From contig NZ_JAAAPN010000007.1 of NCBI RefSeq assembly GCF_009909205.1, positions 124,001 through 188,000 on the forward strand: a DNA stretch of 64,000 bases, in the 5' to 3' direction. The translations under genes were made by a program, and so were the position numbers. This document shows positions 18,442-27,712 of this stretch, piece after piece. Source of the DNA: Aquabacterium fontiphilum (GTDB lineage: Bacteria > Pseudomonadota > Gammaproteobacteria > Burkholderiales > Burkholderiaceae_C). Under the pieces are notes generated by a model. The model searched no databases. It was given only the letters and a program-made list of their open reading frames with translations, and was not told the origin of the DNA. Positions within the stretch are counted from its first letter, which is position 1. Every line of letters starts with the position of its first letter.

Positions 18442-19014
18442 ATGAGACGCACCATGCCGAAGAACGACACACCAGGCCGTATTGCATTTCCGCCGTCCTG
18501 GCTCGCCGTGGGACTGGCGGCGGCCCTGACCGTGCCGGCCTTGCAGGCGCAGTCCAATCCCGTCTACCGCTGCCCGGGCAACCTCTACACCGACGCGCTG
18601 TCTGCCAAGGAGGCGCAAGCCCGTGGCTGTCGCACGCTGGATGGCGCGCCGATCACGGTGATCCAGTCGTCGGTGCCTCGCAGCAGTGGCACGGCGGCGC
18701 CCCGGGCCTCCGGTGGTGCGCCATCGGGCGGCGGAGAACGGGTGTCGTCCGACGAGCAGCGCGCGCGCGATGCAGATGCGCGCCGCATCCTCGAAGCCGA
18801 GTTGCGCAAAGAGGAAGAGGCACTCGCCGCGCTCCAGAAAGAGTTCAACAACGGCCAGCCCGAGCGCCGGGGTGACGAGCGCAACTATCAGAAGTACCTC
18901 GACCGGGTCGAGGAAATGAAGGCGGCCATCACGCGCAAGGAGGCCGATGTGGCCTCGCTGCGGCGCGAACTCGGCAAACTCGGCGGCGGTGCTTCCGGCA
19001 AGGCTGCACAGTGA
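18442..19014 (+). CDS. DUF4124 protein with C-terminal coiled coil
   Basis: About 190 residues. An N-terminal signal peptide (hydrophobic about residues 22-38, cleavage near LQAQS) is followed by the short DUF4124 motif (NPVYRCPGNLYTDALSAKEAQARGC), a Ser/Gly-rich linker, and a charged alpha-helical coiled coil from about residue 105 (ARRILEAELRKEEEALAALQ). Likely periplasmic. It sits between glnA and ntrB and its stop overlaps the ntrB GTG start (GTGA), so it may be coupled to the sensor kinase. Function is unknown. Confidence 0.8.
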   Translation: MRRTMPKNDTPGRIAFPPSWLAVGLAAALTVPALQAQSNPVYRCPGNLYTDALSAKEAQARGCRTLDGAPITVIQSSVPRSSGTAAPRASGGAPSGGGERVSSDEQRARDADARRILEAELRKEEEALAALQKEFNNGQPERRGDERNYQKYLDRVEEMKAAITRKEADVASLRRELGKLGGGASGKAAQ

Positions 19015-20156
19015 GTCGCGGTGCCCATATCCCCCCGGTGGCCAGCCGGTCGCCCCGCATGGGCTTGAGGGCGGGCGCCCATCTGTTGCCTGACGACGCC
19101 GCCCACTGGGTGGTGCTCGACCATCTGGCGTCGATGGTGGCCATTGTGGAGGCCGATGGGCGCTGCCTGTTTGCCAACACGGCGTTCGAAGAGGTGCTGG
19201 GCCTGTCGCGGCGCGCGGTCGTGGGCGAAGCCATCTTTGACTGGTTCACCGATCCGGCGCTGTTGCGCGAGGTGTTCACGGCCGTGGCGCGCAACGAGTA
19301 TGCGACCAGCCGGCTGCAGGCCGAGCTCAAGCGGCATCCCCACGTGTATGCCGATGGGCTGCACGTTCAGGTCATCGTGACGCGTTACGGTCGCGGCGAT
19401 CTCGTGCTGGTCGAACTGGTCGAGGTGGAGCAGCAGACCCGGCAGGATCGTGAAGAGCGGGCGCTGGATCAGGTCCAGGCCAACAAGGAGCTGATCCGCA
19501 ACCTGGCCCACGAGATCAAGAACCCGCTGGGCGGCATCCGCGGGGCCGCGCAACTGCTCGAGATGGAGCTCGACGACAAGTCGATGACCGAGTACACGCA
19601 GGTCATCATCCACGAGGCGGATCGCCTTCAGTCGCTGGTCGATCGCCTGCTGGCCCCCCATCGGCGGCCGCATCTGGTGGGCGACGTCAACATCCACGAG
19701 GTCTGCGAGCGGGTGCGCTCGCTCATCCTGGCCGAGTTCCCCAAGGGCCTCAAGCTCTGGCGTGACTACGACACGTCCATCCCCGAGTTCCGCGGCGACC
19801 GCGAGCAGCTGATCCAGGCTCTGCTCAACATCGCGCACAACGCGGCACAGGCGCTGGCCGAGCGCATCGCCCAGGGCGATGCCGTGATCACCTTCAAGAC
19901 GCGCGTGGCCCGGCGTGTGACGATCAACCGCCAGTTGCACAGGTTGGCACTCGTCTTGCATATTGAAGACAACGGGCCAGGCATCCCCGAGTCCATTCGA
20001 GACCGCATCTTCTACCCGCTGGTATCCGGGCGGGATGGTGGGTCCGGTCTGGGGCTCACACTGGCGCAAACCTTCGTTCAACAGCACCAGGGCACGATCG
20101 AATGCGAAAGCGAGCCGGGACGCACGGTCTTCAAGATCACGATCCCCTTGCCGTGA
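19011..20156 (+). CDS. ntrB: Nitrogen regulation sensor histidine kinase NtrB
   Basis: Cytoplasmic kinase/phosphatase controlled by PII that phosphorylates NtrC when nitrogen is short. 381 residues starting at GTG 19011 (an ATG at 19059 is a possible shorter start). A PAS domain (about 35-150) precedes the HisKA phosphoacceptor His167 in NLAHEIKNPLGGIRGAAQLL, then the ATPase domain with DNGPGIPE and GRDGGSGLGL. There is no membrane segment, as expected for NtrB. It is followed after 40 nt by ntrC. Confidence 0.96.
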   Translation: MSRGAHIPPVASRSPRMGLRAGAHLLPDDAAHWVVLDHLASMVAIVEADGRCLFANTAFEEVLGLSRRAVVGEAIFDWFTDPALLREVFTAVARNEYATSRLQAELKRHPHVYADGLHVQVIVTRYGRGDLVLVELVEVEQQTRQDREERALDQVQANKELIRNLAHEIKNPLGGIRGAAQLLEMELDDKSMTEYTQVIIHEADRLQSLVDRLLAPHRRPHLVGDVNIHEVCERVRSLILAEFPKGLKLWRDYDTSIPEFRGDREQLIQALLNIAHNAAQALAERIAQGDAVITFKTRVARRVTINRQLHRLALVLHIEDNGPGIPESIRDRIFYPLVSGRDGGSGLGLTLAQTFVQQHQGTIECESEPGRTVFKITIPLP

Positions 20157-20196
20157 GCACTCGGCTGGTCAGGGTGCGACATCTGTGACTGCCAGC

Positions 20197-21930
20197 ATGA
20201 AACCCATCTGGATCGTTGACGACGACCAATCCATCCGCTTCGTTCTGGAGAAGGCGCTGGCCCGCGACGGGCTGCCCGTACGCAGTTTCACGAACCCCCG
20301 CGACGTGCTGACCGCGCTGGACGAGGACGAGCCCCAGGTGCTGGTGTCGGACATCCGGATGCCGGGCGGCTCTGGCATTGATCTGCTCAGCAAGGTCAAG
20401 GCGCGCCTGCCTGGCCTGCCGGTCATCATCATGACCGCCTACTCTGACCTCGATTCGGCGGTGTCGGCCTTTCAGGGGGGGGCGTTCGAGTACCTGCCCA
20501 AGCCCTTCGACCTGACGAAGGCGGTAGAGCTGATTCGGCGCGCGGTCGATGAAAGCCTGCGCGAAGAGGTGGTCGACGAGCGCGTCACCCAGATGCCCGA
20601 GATGCTGGGCCAGGCGCCGGCGATGCAGGATGTGTTCCGCGCCATCGGCCGGCTCAGTCAGAGCAACGTCACGGTGCTGATCACCGGCGAGTCGGGCGCG
20701 GGCAAGGAGCTGGTCGCGCGTGCGCTGCACAAACACAGCCCCCGCGGCAACGGGCCGTTCGTGGCCATCAACACCGCAGCGATCCCCAAGGATCTGCTGG
20801 AGTCCGAGTTGTTCGGCCATGAGCGAGGCGCCTTCACCGGTGCGCAGACCATGCGCCGCGGACGGTTCGAGCAGGCCGATGGGGGAACGCTGTTCCTCGA
20901 TGAAATCGGCGACATGCCGTTCGACCTGCAGACACGGCTGCTGCGCGTGTTGAGTGATGGCCAGTTCTACCGCGTGGGTGGCCACCACCCGCTCAAGAGC
21001 AATGTGCGCGTGATCGCGGCCACCCACCAGAACCTGGAAGACCGCGTGCGCCAGGGCGTGTTCCGTGAGGATTTGTTCCACCGTCTGAACGTCATCCGGC
21101 TGCGCCTGCCCGCGCTGCGTGAGCGCCGCGAAGACATCCCGACGCTGGCACGCTTCTTCCTGCAAAAGAGCGCCAAGGATCTGGGCGTGGAGGCCAAGCG
21201 CATCTCGGATGCGGCCTTGCAGCGGCTGCAGGCCTTCGATTTCCCGGGCAACGTGCGTCAGCTGGAGAACGTTTGCCACTGGCTGACGGTCATGGCGCCC
21301 GCGCAGGTGATCGAAGTCAAGGATCTGCCGCCGGAGTTGTTGGGCCAGGTCGGGGCGCCGTCGGCGCTCATGCCGGCGTCCGGGGCGGCGACCACGTCCC
21401 CCGCGTCCTTCGTTCCGGCCGGTTCGTCGCCCTCTGTATCGGCTCCGGGATCGGCCCCGGCATCTGCCGACACGCCTGCAGAGTGGGCCGCCAGCGGCGC
21501 CACGGCTTGGAGCGAGCCGGTACGCGATGCCGGGCGTGAATCGCTCAGGGAGTCGTTCAGAGAACCTCCACGGGACGCCGCGTGGGCGGCCTCCGCCACG
21601 GGTTTGCCTCCAGGTGCCGCTTCGGGCGAGCCCGTGCCGGGCGCCGGGGCTTCATACACCGGTGTCAATGGCGCGGGAGCAGGCGAGGGGGCGCCCGGTA
21701 CAACGGCCCCGGCTGCGCGCTGGCTAACCGATCTGGAGCGCGACGCGCGCGCCCGGCTGGAGGCCGGTCAGCACGACGTCTGGGATTGCCTGACCCGCCA
21801 GTTCGAAGCCAGCCTGATCCACACGGCGCTGGAGCTGACCCGCGGACGCCGCATCGAGGCCGCGCAGAAGCTCGGCATTGGGCGCAACACCATCACGCGC
21901 AAGATTCAGGAATTGGGCATCGACGACTGA
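20197..21930 (+). CDS. ntrC: Nitrogen regulation response regulator NtrC, with a long low-complexity linker
   Basis: Sigma-54 activator of nitrogen-scavenging genes. The receiver carries the phosphoacceptor Asp52 (VSDIRMPGGSGID). The AAA+ domain has Walker A GESGAGKEL, the sigma-54 loop GAFTGA and the GNVRQLENV motif; the C-terminal Fis-type HTH is GRRIEAAQKLGIGRNTITRK. At 577 residues it is about 100 longer than E. coli NtrC (469); the extra is an Ala/Pro/Ser/Gly-rich stretch of about 125 residues (roughly 382-508) between AAA+ and DNA-binding domains. All catalytic motifs are intact. Confidence 0.96.
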   Translation: MKPIWIVDDDQSIRFVLEKALARDGLPVRSFTNPRDVLTALDEDEPQVLVSDIRMPGGSGIDLLSKVKARLPGLPVIIMTAYSDLDSAVSAFQGGAFEYLPKPFDLTKAVELIRRAVDESLREEVVDERVTQMPEMLGQAPAMQDVFRAIGRLSQSNVTVLITGESGAGKELVARALHKHSPRGNGPFVAINTAAIPKDLLESELFGHERGAFTGAQTMRRGRFEQADGGTLFLDEIGDMPFDLQTRLLRVLSDGQFYRVGGHHPLKSNVRVIAATHQNLEDRVRQGVFREDLFHRLNVIRLRLPALRERREDIPTLARFFLQKSAKDLGVEAKRISDAALQRLQAFDFPGNVRQLENVCHWLTVMAPAQVIEVKDLPPELLGQVGAPSALMPASGAATTSPASFVPAGSSPSVSAPGSAPASADTPAEWAASGATAWSEPVRDAGRESLRESFREPPRDAAWAASATGLPPGAASGEPVPGAGASYTGVNGAGAGEGAPGTTAPAARWLTDLERDARARLEAGQHDVWDCLTRQFEASLIHTALELTRGRRIEAAQKLGIGRNTITRKIQELGIDD

Positions 21931-21964
21931 GCCAGGCGGGCTGCGCTACCATCCGACATGGTGA

Positions 21965-21991
21965 GGGCCGGAAATGGCCGGCCCCACTTTT
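21965..21991 (+). terminator. Weak terminator-like hairpin after ntrC
   Basis: GGGCCGG/CCGGCCC stem with a 6-nt loop and a four-T run a few bases later, ahead of the lipoprotein gene at 22007. The short T-run makes full termination doubtful. Confidence 0.4.
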
Positions 21992-22006
21992 GGAAGAAGG
22001 TGTGCC

Positions 22007-22507
22007 ATGTCTGTTTCTGCTGTGAACCGTCGCGCGACAGCCCTGCGGGCTGCTGTGTTGGGTGTCGCTGTTGTGTTGTCGGCCTGTTCGACCACCAGCC
22101 CCGATGTGATCAAGCCGGGTGATGCGCAGCGTCTGTCTCAGGTGTCCGATGCCGTGGTGCTGTCGGTACGGCCGGTGGTTGTCGAGGGCAGCCAGAGTGG
22201 CCTGGGCGGCACGACCGGCGCGGTGCTGGGTGGCGTGGCCGGTGCCGGTTCGACCGGCAACAGCCGTGGTGCCGTGCTGGCCGGTGTGGCTGGTGCGGTG
22301 GTCGGTGGCGTCGTCGGCAACGCGGTCGAGCGTTATGGCACGCGCGAAGACGCGCTCGAAATCCTGCTGCAGATGCCCAATGGCGACCGTCGCGCCATCG
22401 TGCAGGCCAAGGGCGAAGAAGCCTTCAAGCCGGGTGACGCAGTGATTCTGGTCACCACAGGGGGCAAGACGCGCGTGATGCACGCGCCCCGCCAGGCGCC
22501 GCGCTGA
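22007..22507 (+). CDS. Outer-membrane lipoprotein with glycine-zipper 2TM domain
   Basis: 166-residue lipoprotein. A signal sequence ends in lipobox VLSAC with the acylated cysteine at residue 27. Two glycine-zipper hairpin segments follow (GLGGTTGAVLGGVAGAGS and GAVLAGVAGAVVGGVVGNAVE), as in SlyB/Pcp proteins, then a small beta domain (ALEILLQMPNGDRRAIVQ). AGAAGG precedes the ATG. Such proteins support outer-membrane integrity. It is probably independent of ntrBC although only 76 nt downstream. Confidence 0.88.
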   Translation: MSVSAVNRRATALRAAVLGVAVVLSACSTTSPDVIKPGDAQRLSQVSDAVVLSVRPVVVEGSQSGLGGTTGAVLGGVAGAGSTGNSRGAVLAGVAGAVVGGVVGNAVERYGTREDALEILLQMPNGDRRAIVQAKGEEAFKPGDAVILVTTGGKTRVMHAPRQAPR

Positions 22508-22525
22508 CCTGCATGGCGTGCGCGC

Positions 22526-23686
22526 TCAGCCCTGCATCTGGCTGACGGCGCGGCGGAAGCGGTGCAGTGCGCCGTAGAAGAAGGCCGCACCAATGGCGGC
22601 AATCGCCGCGAAGTGCGGCCACACGATGTCCAGCCCGGCGCCCCGGTACAGGATGGCTTGGGCGAAGGCGACGAAGTGGGTGGTGGGCGCAGCCAGCATC
22701 ACCGTCTGCACCGACTCGGGCATGCTCTCTCGCGGCGTGGTGCCGCCTGAGAGGATGTTCAGCGGCAGCAGCACCAGGATCATGAGCAAGCCCAGTTGCG
22801 GCATGGAGCGCGCCACGGTGCCCAGGTAGATGCCCATTGAGGTGGTGGCAAACAGGTGCAGCGCGCAGCCGGCCATGAACAGCGCGGCCGAGCCGGTGAT
22901 GGGCATGTGCAGCGCCTGGGCCAGCACGAAGTGCAGGGCCGCATATGTGGCCACCAGCACGACCAGCCCCATGGACCACACCTTGGCCAGCATGATCTCG
23001 ACGGGGCGCAGCGGCAACACGAGCAGGTGTTCGATGGTGCCGTGCTCGCGCTCGCGGATGAGGGCGGCACCGGTGAGGATGATGGACAGCATCGTGACGT
23101 TGTTGATCAGCTCCATCACCCCCATGAACCAGCTCTCGTCCAGCGCGGGGTTGAAGCGCATGCGCAGGTCGAGCTCGACGGGACTCAGGGTCTGCTGGCG
23201 CACACGCGCCACGTATTCGTTGACCTCGCCCAGTGCGATCTGGTTGATGTAACCCGCCCCGAGGAAGGCCTGGCTCATCTGCGTGGCGTCCACATTGAGC
23301 TGGATGGCCGGGCTGCGTCCGGCCAGCACGTCGCGTTCGAACTGGGGTGGGATGTTGAGCGTGAAGGTGTAGCGCCCGGCATCCATGCCTGCGTCCATGC
23401 CCTGCAGGCTGATCTGCTCGGGGGGCATGAAGTGGGGCGGATAGAAGGCCCCGGTGATGCGTTGCGACAGGGTGGACTGGTCTTCGTCCACCACCGCCAT
23501 GGCGGCGCGGTGCAGCCGGTCAGGGGCGCCCTTGGCAGCCGTGTAAAGCGCCCCCGAAAACGCCCAGATCACGAACAGCAGCAACAGGCGGTCGCGCCAC
23601 AGGCTGCGCAGCTCCTTGACGCCGAGCTCCCAGACGCGGCGCAAGGCGGGCACGATGGACAGGGCTGGGCGGGGGACGTGGCTCAT
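22526..23686 (-). CDS. ABC-2 type exporter permease (YhhJ type)
   Basis: 386 residues, membrane permease of an ABC exporter. One N-terminal helix, a large periplasmic domain (about 45-190) and five C-terminal helices with ABC-2 signature [29 protein letters not shown]. The start ATG overlaps the stop of the upstream ATPase gene (ATGA). Gene order adaptor, RbbA-like ATPase, this permease equals E. coli yhiI-rbbA-yhhJ. Substrate unknown; related systems handle drugs or lipids. Confidence 0.92.
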   Translation of the reverse strand: MSHVPRPALSIVPALRRVWELGVKELRSLWRDRLLLLFVIWAFSGALYTAAKGAPDRLHRAAMAVVDEDQSTLSQRITGAFYPPHFMPPEQISLQGMDAGMDAGRYTFTLNIPPQFERDVLAGRSPAIQLNVDATQMSQAFLGAGYINQIALGEVNEYVARVRQQTLSPVELDLRMRFNPALDESWFMGVMELINNVTMLSIILTGAALIREREHGTIEHLLVLPLRPVEIMLAKVWSMGLVVLVATYAALHFVLAQALHMPITGSAALFMAGCALHLFATTSMGIYLGTVARSMPQLGLLMILVLLPLNILSGGTTPRESMPESVQTVMLAAPTTHFVAFAQAILYRGAGLDIVWPHFAAIAAIGAAFFYGALHRFRRAVSQMQG

Positions 23687-26430
23687 CGGTCCTGCTTCCT
23701 CAACAGGGCCACACAGGCCACGGTGAGCACCGGAATCAGCGCAATCAGGGGCAGGTACTGGGGCCAGAGATCGGTCAGCCCGAGGCCTTTCGAGTAGGCG
23801 CCCCGGCTGATGATGAGAAACGGCCCCGTGGGGTAGATCTGACCAATGATGGCCCCGGCGCCTTCAAGCGACGAGACAGGGTTGATGATCCCCGAGAACT
23901 GGATGGCCGGCAGCATGGTGGCCAGCGCCGTGCCAAAGATGGCTGCGATCTGGCTGCGGGTGAAGGTGGACATCAGCAGGCCCAGGCCGGTCGCGGCCAT
24001 CGCGTACAGCCAGGCGCCCAGCGTCAGCGCCCAGAGGCTGCCCTTGAGCGGCACGCCGAACAGCCACACCGCCATGATCGTCATCAGTGCGAAGTTCACC
24101 ATGGCGGTCAGCACATAAGGCAGCTGCTTGCCCAGCAGGAACTCCAGCCGTGTGACCGGGGTGACGTAGAGGTTGACGATGGAGCCGAGTTCCTTCTCGC
24201 GCACCACGCCCAGGGCGGTCAGCATGGCCGGGATGAAGATGAGCAGGATGGGGATGACCGCCGGCACCATGGCGTTGAGGCTGCGCACGTCGGGGTTGTA
24301 GCGGTAGCGCACCTCGACGGTGGCCGCGGGCACGGGCGCGAGGCCCCGCCGGCTGAGTTCGTCAACCAGGAAGCTGGCATGCAGGCCTTGCACGTAGCCG
24401 GCAATGGTTTCGGCGCGCTGGGGCATGGCCCCATCCACCCACACGCCGATGCGCGCGGGCCGGCCGCGCATCAGGTCTTCGGTGAAGCGGGGCGGGATCT
24501 CCAGCGCCACGCTGAGTTCGCCTGAGCGCAGGCGGCGGTCCATGTCGGCTTCGCTGGCAATCGCAGGCTGCTCGATGAAGTAGGGGGAACCAGCCAGGTG
24601 GTTGACGTAGCTGCGGCTCAGTGTGGTCTGGTCGCGGTCCATCACGGCGAAGCGCAGGTCCTGCACGTCCATGCTGATGCCATAGCCCATGATGAGCATC
24701 AGCAAGGCGGTGCCCAGCAGCGCCAGGGTCAGACGGATGGGATCGCGGCGCAACTCCAGCGATTCGCGGTGGGCGTAGCTCAGCAGCCTGCCAAGGCTGA
24801 AACGAGGCAGGCGGGTGGCGGTGGCGGGGCGCGCGGGCGGGGCTGGCGTGATGGCGCGGGCGGAGTCGGCGGCTGGGGGCGGGCTGGCAACGTGGGCAGG
24901 TCGTTGCGCTGCCTGCAGCAGCGCCACAAACGTGTCTTCCAGGTTGGCGTGGCCGTGGCGCGCCACCAGGGCTGCGGGCGTGCCGCTGTCGAGCACGCGA
25001 CCGGCATGCATGAGCGAGATGCGGTCACAGCGCTCGGCCTCGTTCATGAAGTGGGTCGAGATGAACAGCGTGACGCCGTCCTCGCGCGACAGCTGGATCA
25101 TCAACTCCCAGAAGCGGTCGCGCGCCACGGGGTCGACGCCGGAGGTGGGCTCGTCCAGAATGAGCAAGTCGGGGCCATGCACCATGGCGACAGCCAGCGA
25201 CAGGCGCTGGCGCACGCCCAGCGGCAGGCCTTCGGGCAACTGATCAGCCACCTGTTCGAGCTCGAAGCGCGACAGCATCGCGGCGGTGCGCTGCGCCACC
25301 TCGTCGGCGCCCAGCCCGAACAGGCGCGCGTGCAGCACGAGGTTCTGGCGCACGGTCAGCTCGCCATACAGCGAAAAGCCTTGCGACATGTAGCCCACGC
25401 GCCGCCGGGTCGACAGATCCTGCGCGTCCACGGCCTGGCCGAACACCGTGGCCGTGCCCTCGGTGGCCGGCAGCAGGCCGGTGAGCATCTTCATCGTGGT
25501 CGTCTTGCCGCAGCCGTTGGAGCCAAGGAAGCCGAAGATCTCACCGCGCTGAATGGCCAGATCGACGCGGTCGACCGCAGTGAAGTCACCAAAGCGGCAG
25601 GTCAGTCCATGGGCTTCAATGGCCATGCCGTCGTGGTGAGGGGGGCGGGGCGGCACGACCAGCGCGTGGTGACCCGCGCGCCGGGCTTGCGGCAGCAGCG
25701 CGATGAAGGCAGCCTCCAGCCGGTCGGTGCCGGTGCGCGCGCGCAGCTCGGTCGGGCTGCCGGTGGCGAGCACCCGGCCGCCGTCCATGGCCACGAGGTA
25801 ATCGAAGCGGTCGGCCTCTTCCATGTAGGCGGTCGCGACGATGACCGTCATGCCGGGGCGGCGCTGGCGGATGCGGTCGATCAGCTCCCAGAACTGGCGG
25901 CGCGACAGCGGGTCGACGCCGGTGGTGGGCTCGTCCAGGATAAGCAGATCGGGGTCGTGGATGAGGGCGCAACACAGGCCCAGCTTCTGCTTCATGCCAC
26001 CTGAGAGCTTGCCGGCAGGGCGGTCGGCAAATGGGTTCAGGCCGGTGGCTTCCAACAACTCCGCGATGCGGTGGCGGCGCTCGGCAGGGCCGTGGCCAAA
26101 GAGTCGACCAAAGAAGTCGACGTTCTCGTGGACCGACAGGGTGGCGTACAGATTCTTGCCCAGCCCTTGCGGCATGTAGGCGATGCGCGGGCAGACGGCG
26201 CGCCGGTGGGCGGCTTGCGCCATGTCCCCGCCCAGCACGTTGACGGTGCCTTGCTGGATCGCGCGGGCACCAGCCAGCAGCGACAGCAGGGTGGATTTGC
26301 CCACGCCGTCGGGGCCGATGATGCCCACGGTGCCACCGGTGGGCAACGCCAGGTTGATGTCGTCGAGCGCGCGCGTGGCCCCGTGATGGTGGGAGACCTG
26401 CGCGAGCCGGATGCCGCCGTCGGTGCTCAC
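23683..26430 (-). CDS. rbbA: RbbA-like protein: two ABC ATPases fused to an ABC-2 permease
   Basis: 915 residues. ATPase 1 (about 5-235) has Walker [10 protein letters not shown] and [12 protein letters not shown]; ATPase 2 (about 270-510) has GSNGCGKTT and a [12 protein letters not shown] signature; the C-terminal 370 residues form an ABC-2 permease ([40 protein letters not shown]). This fusion and length match E. coli RbbA (911), reported as ribosome-associated ATPase; a transport role is equally possible. GTG start overlaps the stop of the upstream adaptor gene (GTGA). Tight coupling of all three genes argues for one exporter. Confidence 0.92.
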   Translation of the reverse strand: MSTDGGIRLAQVSHHHGATRALDDINLALPTGGTVGIIGPDGVGKSTLLSLLAGARAIQQGTVNVLGGDMAQAAHRRAVCPRIAYMPQGLGKNLYATLSVHENVDFFGRLFGHGPAERRHRIAELLEATGLNPFADRPAGKLSGGMKQKLGLCCALIHDPDLLILDEPTTGVDPLSRRQFWELIDRIRQRRPGMTVIVATAYMEEADRFDYLVAMDGGRVLATGSPTELRARTGTDRLEAAFIALLPQARRAGHHALVVPPRPPHHDGMAIEAHGLTCRFGDFTAVDRVDLAIQRGEIFGFLGSNGCGKTTTMKMLTGLLPATEGTATVFGQAVDAQDLSTRRRVGYMSQGFSLYGELTVRQNLVLHARLFGLGADEVAQRTAAMLSRFELEQVADQLPEGLPLGVRQRLSLAVAMVHGPDLLILDEPTSGVDPVARDRFWELMIQLSREDGVTLFISTHFMNEAERCDRISLMHAGRVLDSGTPAALVARHGHANLEDTFVALLQAAQRPAHVASPPPAADSARAITPAPPARPATATRLPRFSLGRLLSYAHRESLELRRDPIRLTLALLGTALLMLIMGYGISMDVQDLRFAVMDRDQTTLSRSYVNHLAGSPYFIEQPAIASEADMDRRLRSGELSVALEIPPRFTEDLMRGRPARIGVWVDGAMPQRAETIAGYVQGLHASFLVDELSRRGLAPVPAATVEVRYRYNPDVRSLNAMVPAVIPILLIFIPAMLTALGVVREKELGSIVNLYVTPVTRLEFLLGKQLPYVLTAMVNFALMTIMAVWLFGVPLKGSLWALTLGAWLYAMAATGLGLLMSTFTRSQIAAIFGTALATMLPAIQFSGIINPVSSLEGAGAIIGQIYPTGPFLIISRGAYSKGLGLTDLWPQYLPLIALIPVLTVACVALLRKQDR

Positions 26431-27563
26431 GGACGGGGCGCGCTGGTGGCGGAGTCGGGGCGGGCGGCGCCGGGGGGCGGTTCGGCCGGCAGGGCGACGG
26501 CCAGCCGCGCGGGCCAGGGCTGGCTGGCGTCAATGCGCACATAGGCCACGCCCGGCAGGCCGGTCTTGACGTGTGCGCGGTGGCGCATCAGCAAGTCCGG
26601 CGGCACCTGGGCCCGCACTTTGAAGACGAGCTTCTGGCGCTCGGACGCGGTTTCGACGGTCTTCGGGGTGAACTGCGCGACGCTGGCCACGAACGAGACC
26701 TTGGCCGGGATCACGTACTGCGGGGCGGCGTCAAGCACGATGCGGGCTTCGGCACCGATGGCCAGCCGGCCGGCAGCGGCCTCGGGCAGGAAGAAGCTCA
26801 TGTGGACATCGCTGAGGTCGACGAGCGACAGCACGCGCGCGCCGGCGCCGATCACTTCGCCGGGCTGTGCAGCCCTCACTTGCACGCGCCCGTCTCGTGG
26901 GGCCTTGAGCTCGGTGTCGGCCAGATCGGCCTCGACGCGCCGCAGGCTGGCCCGCGCGGCCTCAATGGCGGCCTCGGCCTCGGTGATCTGCGCTTGGGCC
27001 GTGCTCAAGCCGGTGCGGGCTTCGGCCACCTGTGATTGCGCCACGGCCAGCCCGGCGCGGGTGCCTTGCAGCTGCGCGCGGGCTTCATCCTGTTTCTGCG
27101 GGGGCAGAAAGCCCTGCGCGACCAGTTCCTGCGTGCGGTCCCACTGGCGTGACGCGAGCGCCACGTCGGCCTGGCGCTGTCCCACCACGGCGCTGGCAGT
27201 CTGGATGGCCTGCTGGCGTTGGGCCAGCAGGGCCTGTGCGGTGGCGCGGGCCTGCTCGGCCTGACGCACACTGGCCCGAGCCCGGTCGGCCTCGGCCTGC
27301 AGTGTGGCGGTGTCCATGCGCACCAGCACCTGACCGGCCCGCACCTCGTCGCCTTCCTGCGCCAGCACCTCGAGGATGCGGCCGCCGCTGCGCGAGGCGA
27401 TGTCGACCGGCGTGGCCTCCAGCCGGCCGTTGCCGCTGGCAAGGTTGCTGACGCCGTCAGCCGGGGCGCGAAGCTGCCATACCGCGTACGCCGCTGCGGC
27501 CACGATGGGGATGGCAAGCCAACGCCACGGCATGCGCTGGAGGAAGGCTGGGAGAAGAGGCAT
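26427..27563 (-). CDS. HlyD-family periplasmic adaptor (YhiI type)
   Basis: About 378 residues from ATG 27563 (a TTG at 27608 would add 15). A single N-terminal membrane helix (about 14-32) anchors it, followed by the lipoyl half ([20 protein letters not shown]), a long Ala/Gln-rich coiled-coil hairpin (about 85-215), the second lipoyl half ([20 protein letters not shown]) and beta-barrel. It joins the inner-membrane ABC parts to an outer-membrane channel, none of which is encoded here. First gene of the minus-strand export operon; the promoter must lie in the divergent spacer with the M16 gene. Confidence 0.9.
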   Translation of the reverse strand: MPLLPAFLQRMPWRWLAIPIVAAAAYAVWQLRAPADGVSNLASGNGRLEATPVDIASRSGGRILEVLAQEGDEVRAGQVLVRMDTATLQAEADRARASVRQAEQARATAQALLAQRQQAIQTASAVVGQRQADVALASRQWDRTQELVAQGFLPPQKQDEARAQLQGTRAGLAVAQSQVAEARTGLSTAQAQITEAEAAIEAARASLRRVEADLADTELKAPRDGRVQVRAAQPGEVIGAGARVLSLVDLSDVHMSFFLPEAAAGRLAIGAEARIVLDAAPQYVIPAKVSFVASVAQFTPKTVETASERQKLVFKVRAQVPPDLLMRHRAHVKTGLPGVAYVRIDASQPWPARLAVALPAEPPPGAARPDSATSAPRP

Positions 27564-27712
27564 GACAGCAGGGCGAGCGGTGATGGCGGTTTTTTTAACA
27601 TGGGGCAAGTTTTGCCAACCTGATGTTGCTCAAGTTCCGCTGCGCGCCGCGCGGCGGAACCTTTGCCCCCGGGCCCTACACTCACCCAACTTGATCACTT
27701 GCCACCCATCGC

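Noticed and set aside
23683-26430. Sequence composition hinting that the RbbA export cluster was acquired
   Set aside because: GC and codon style match its neighbours and no mobile element or tRNA boundary is present.
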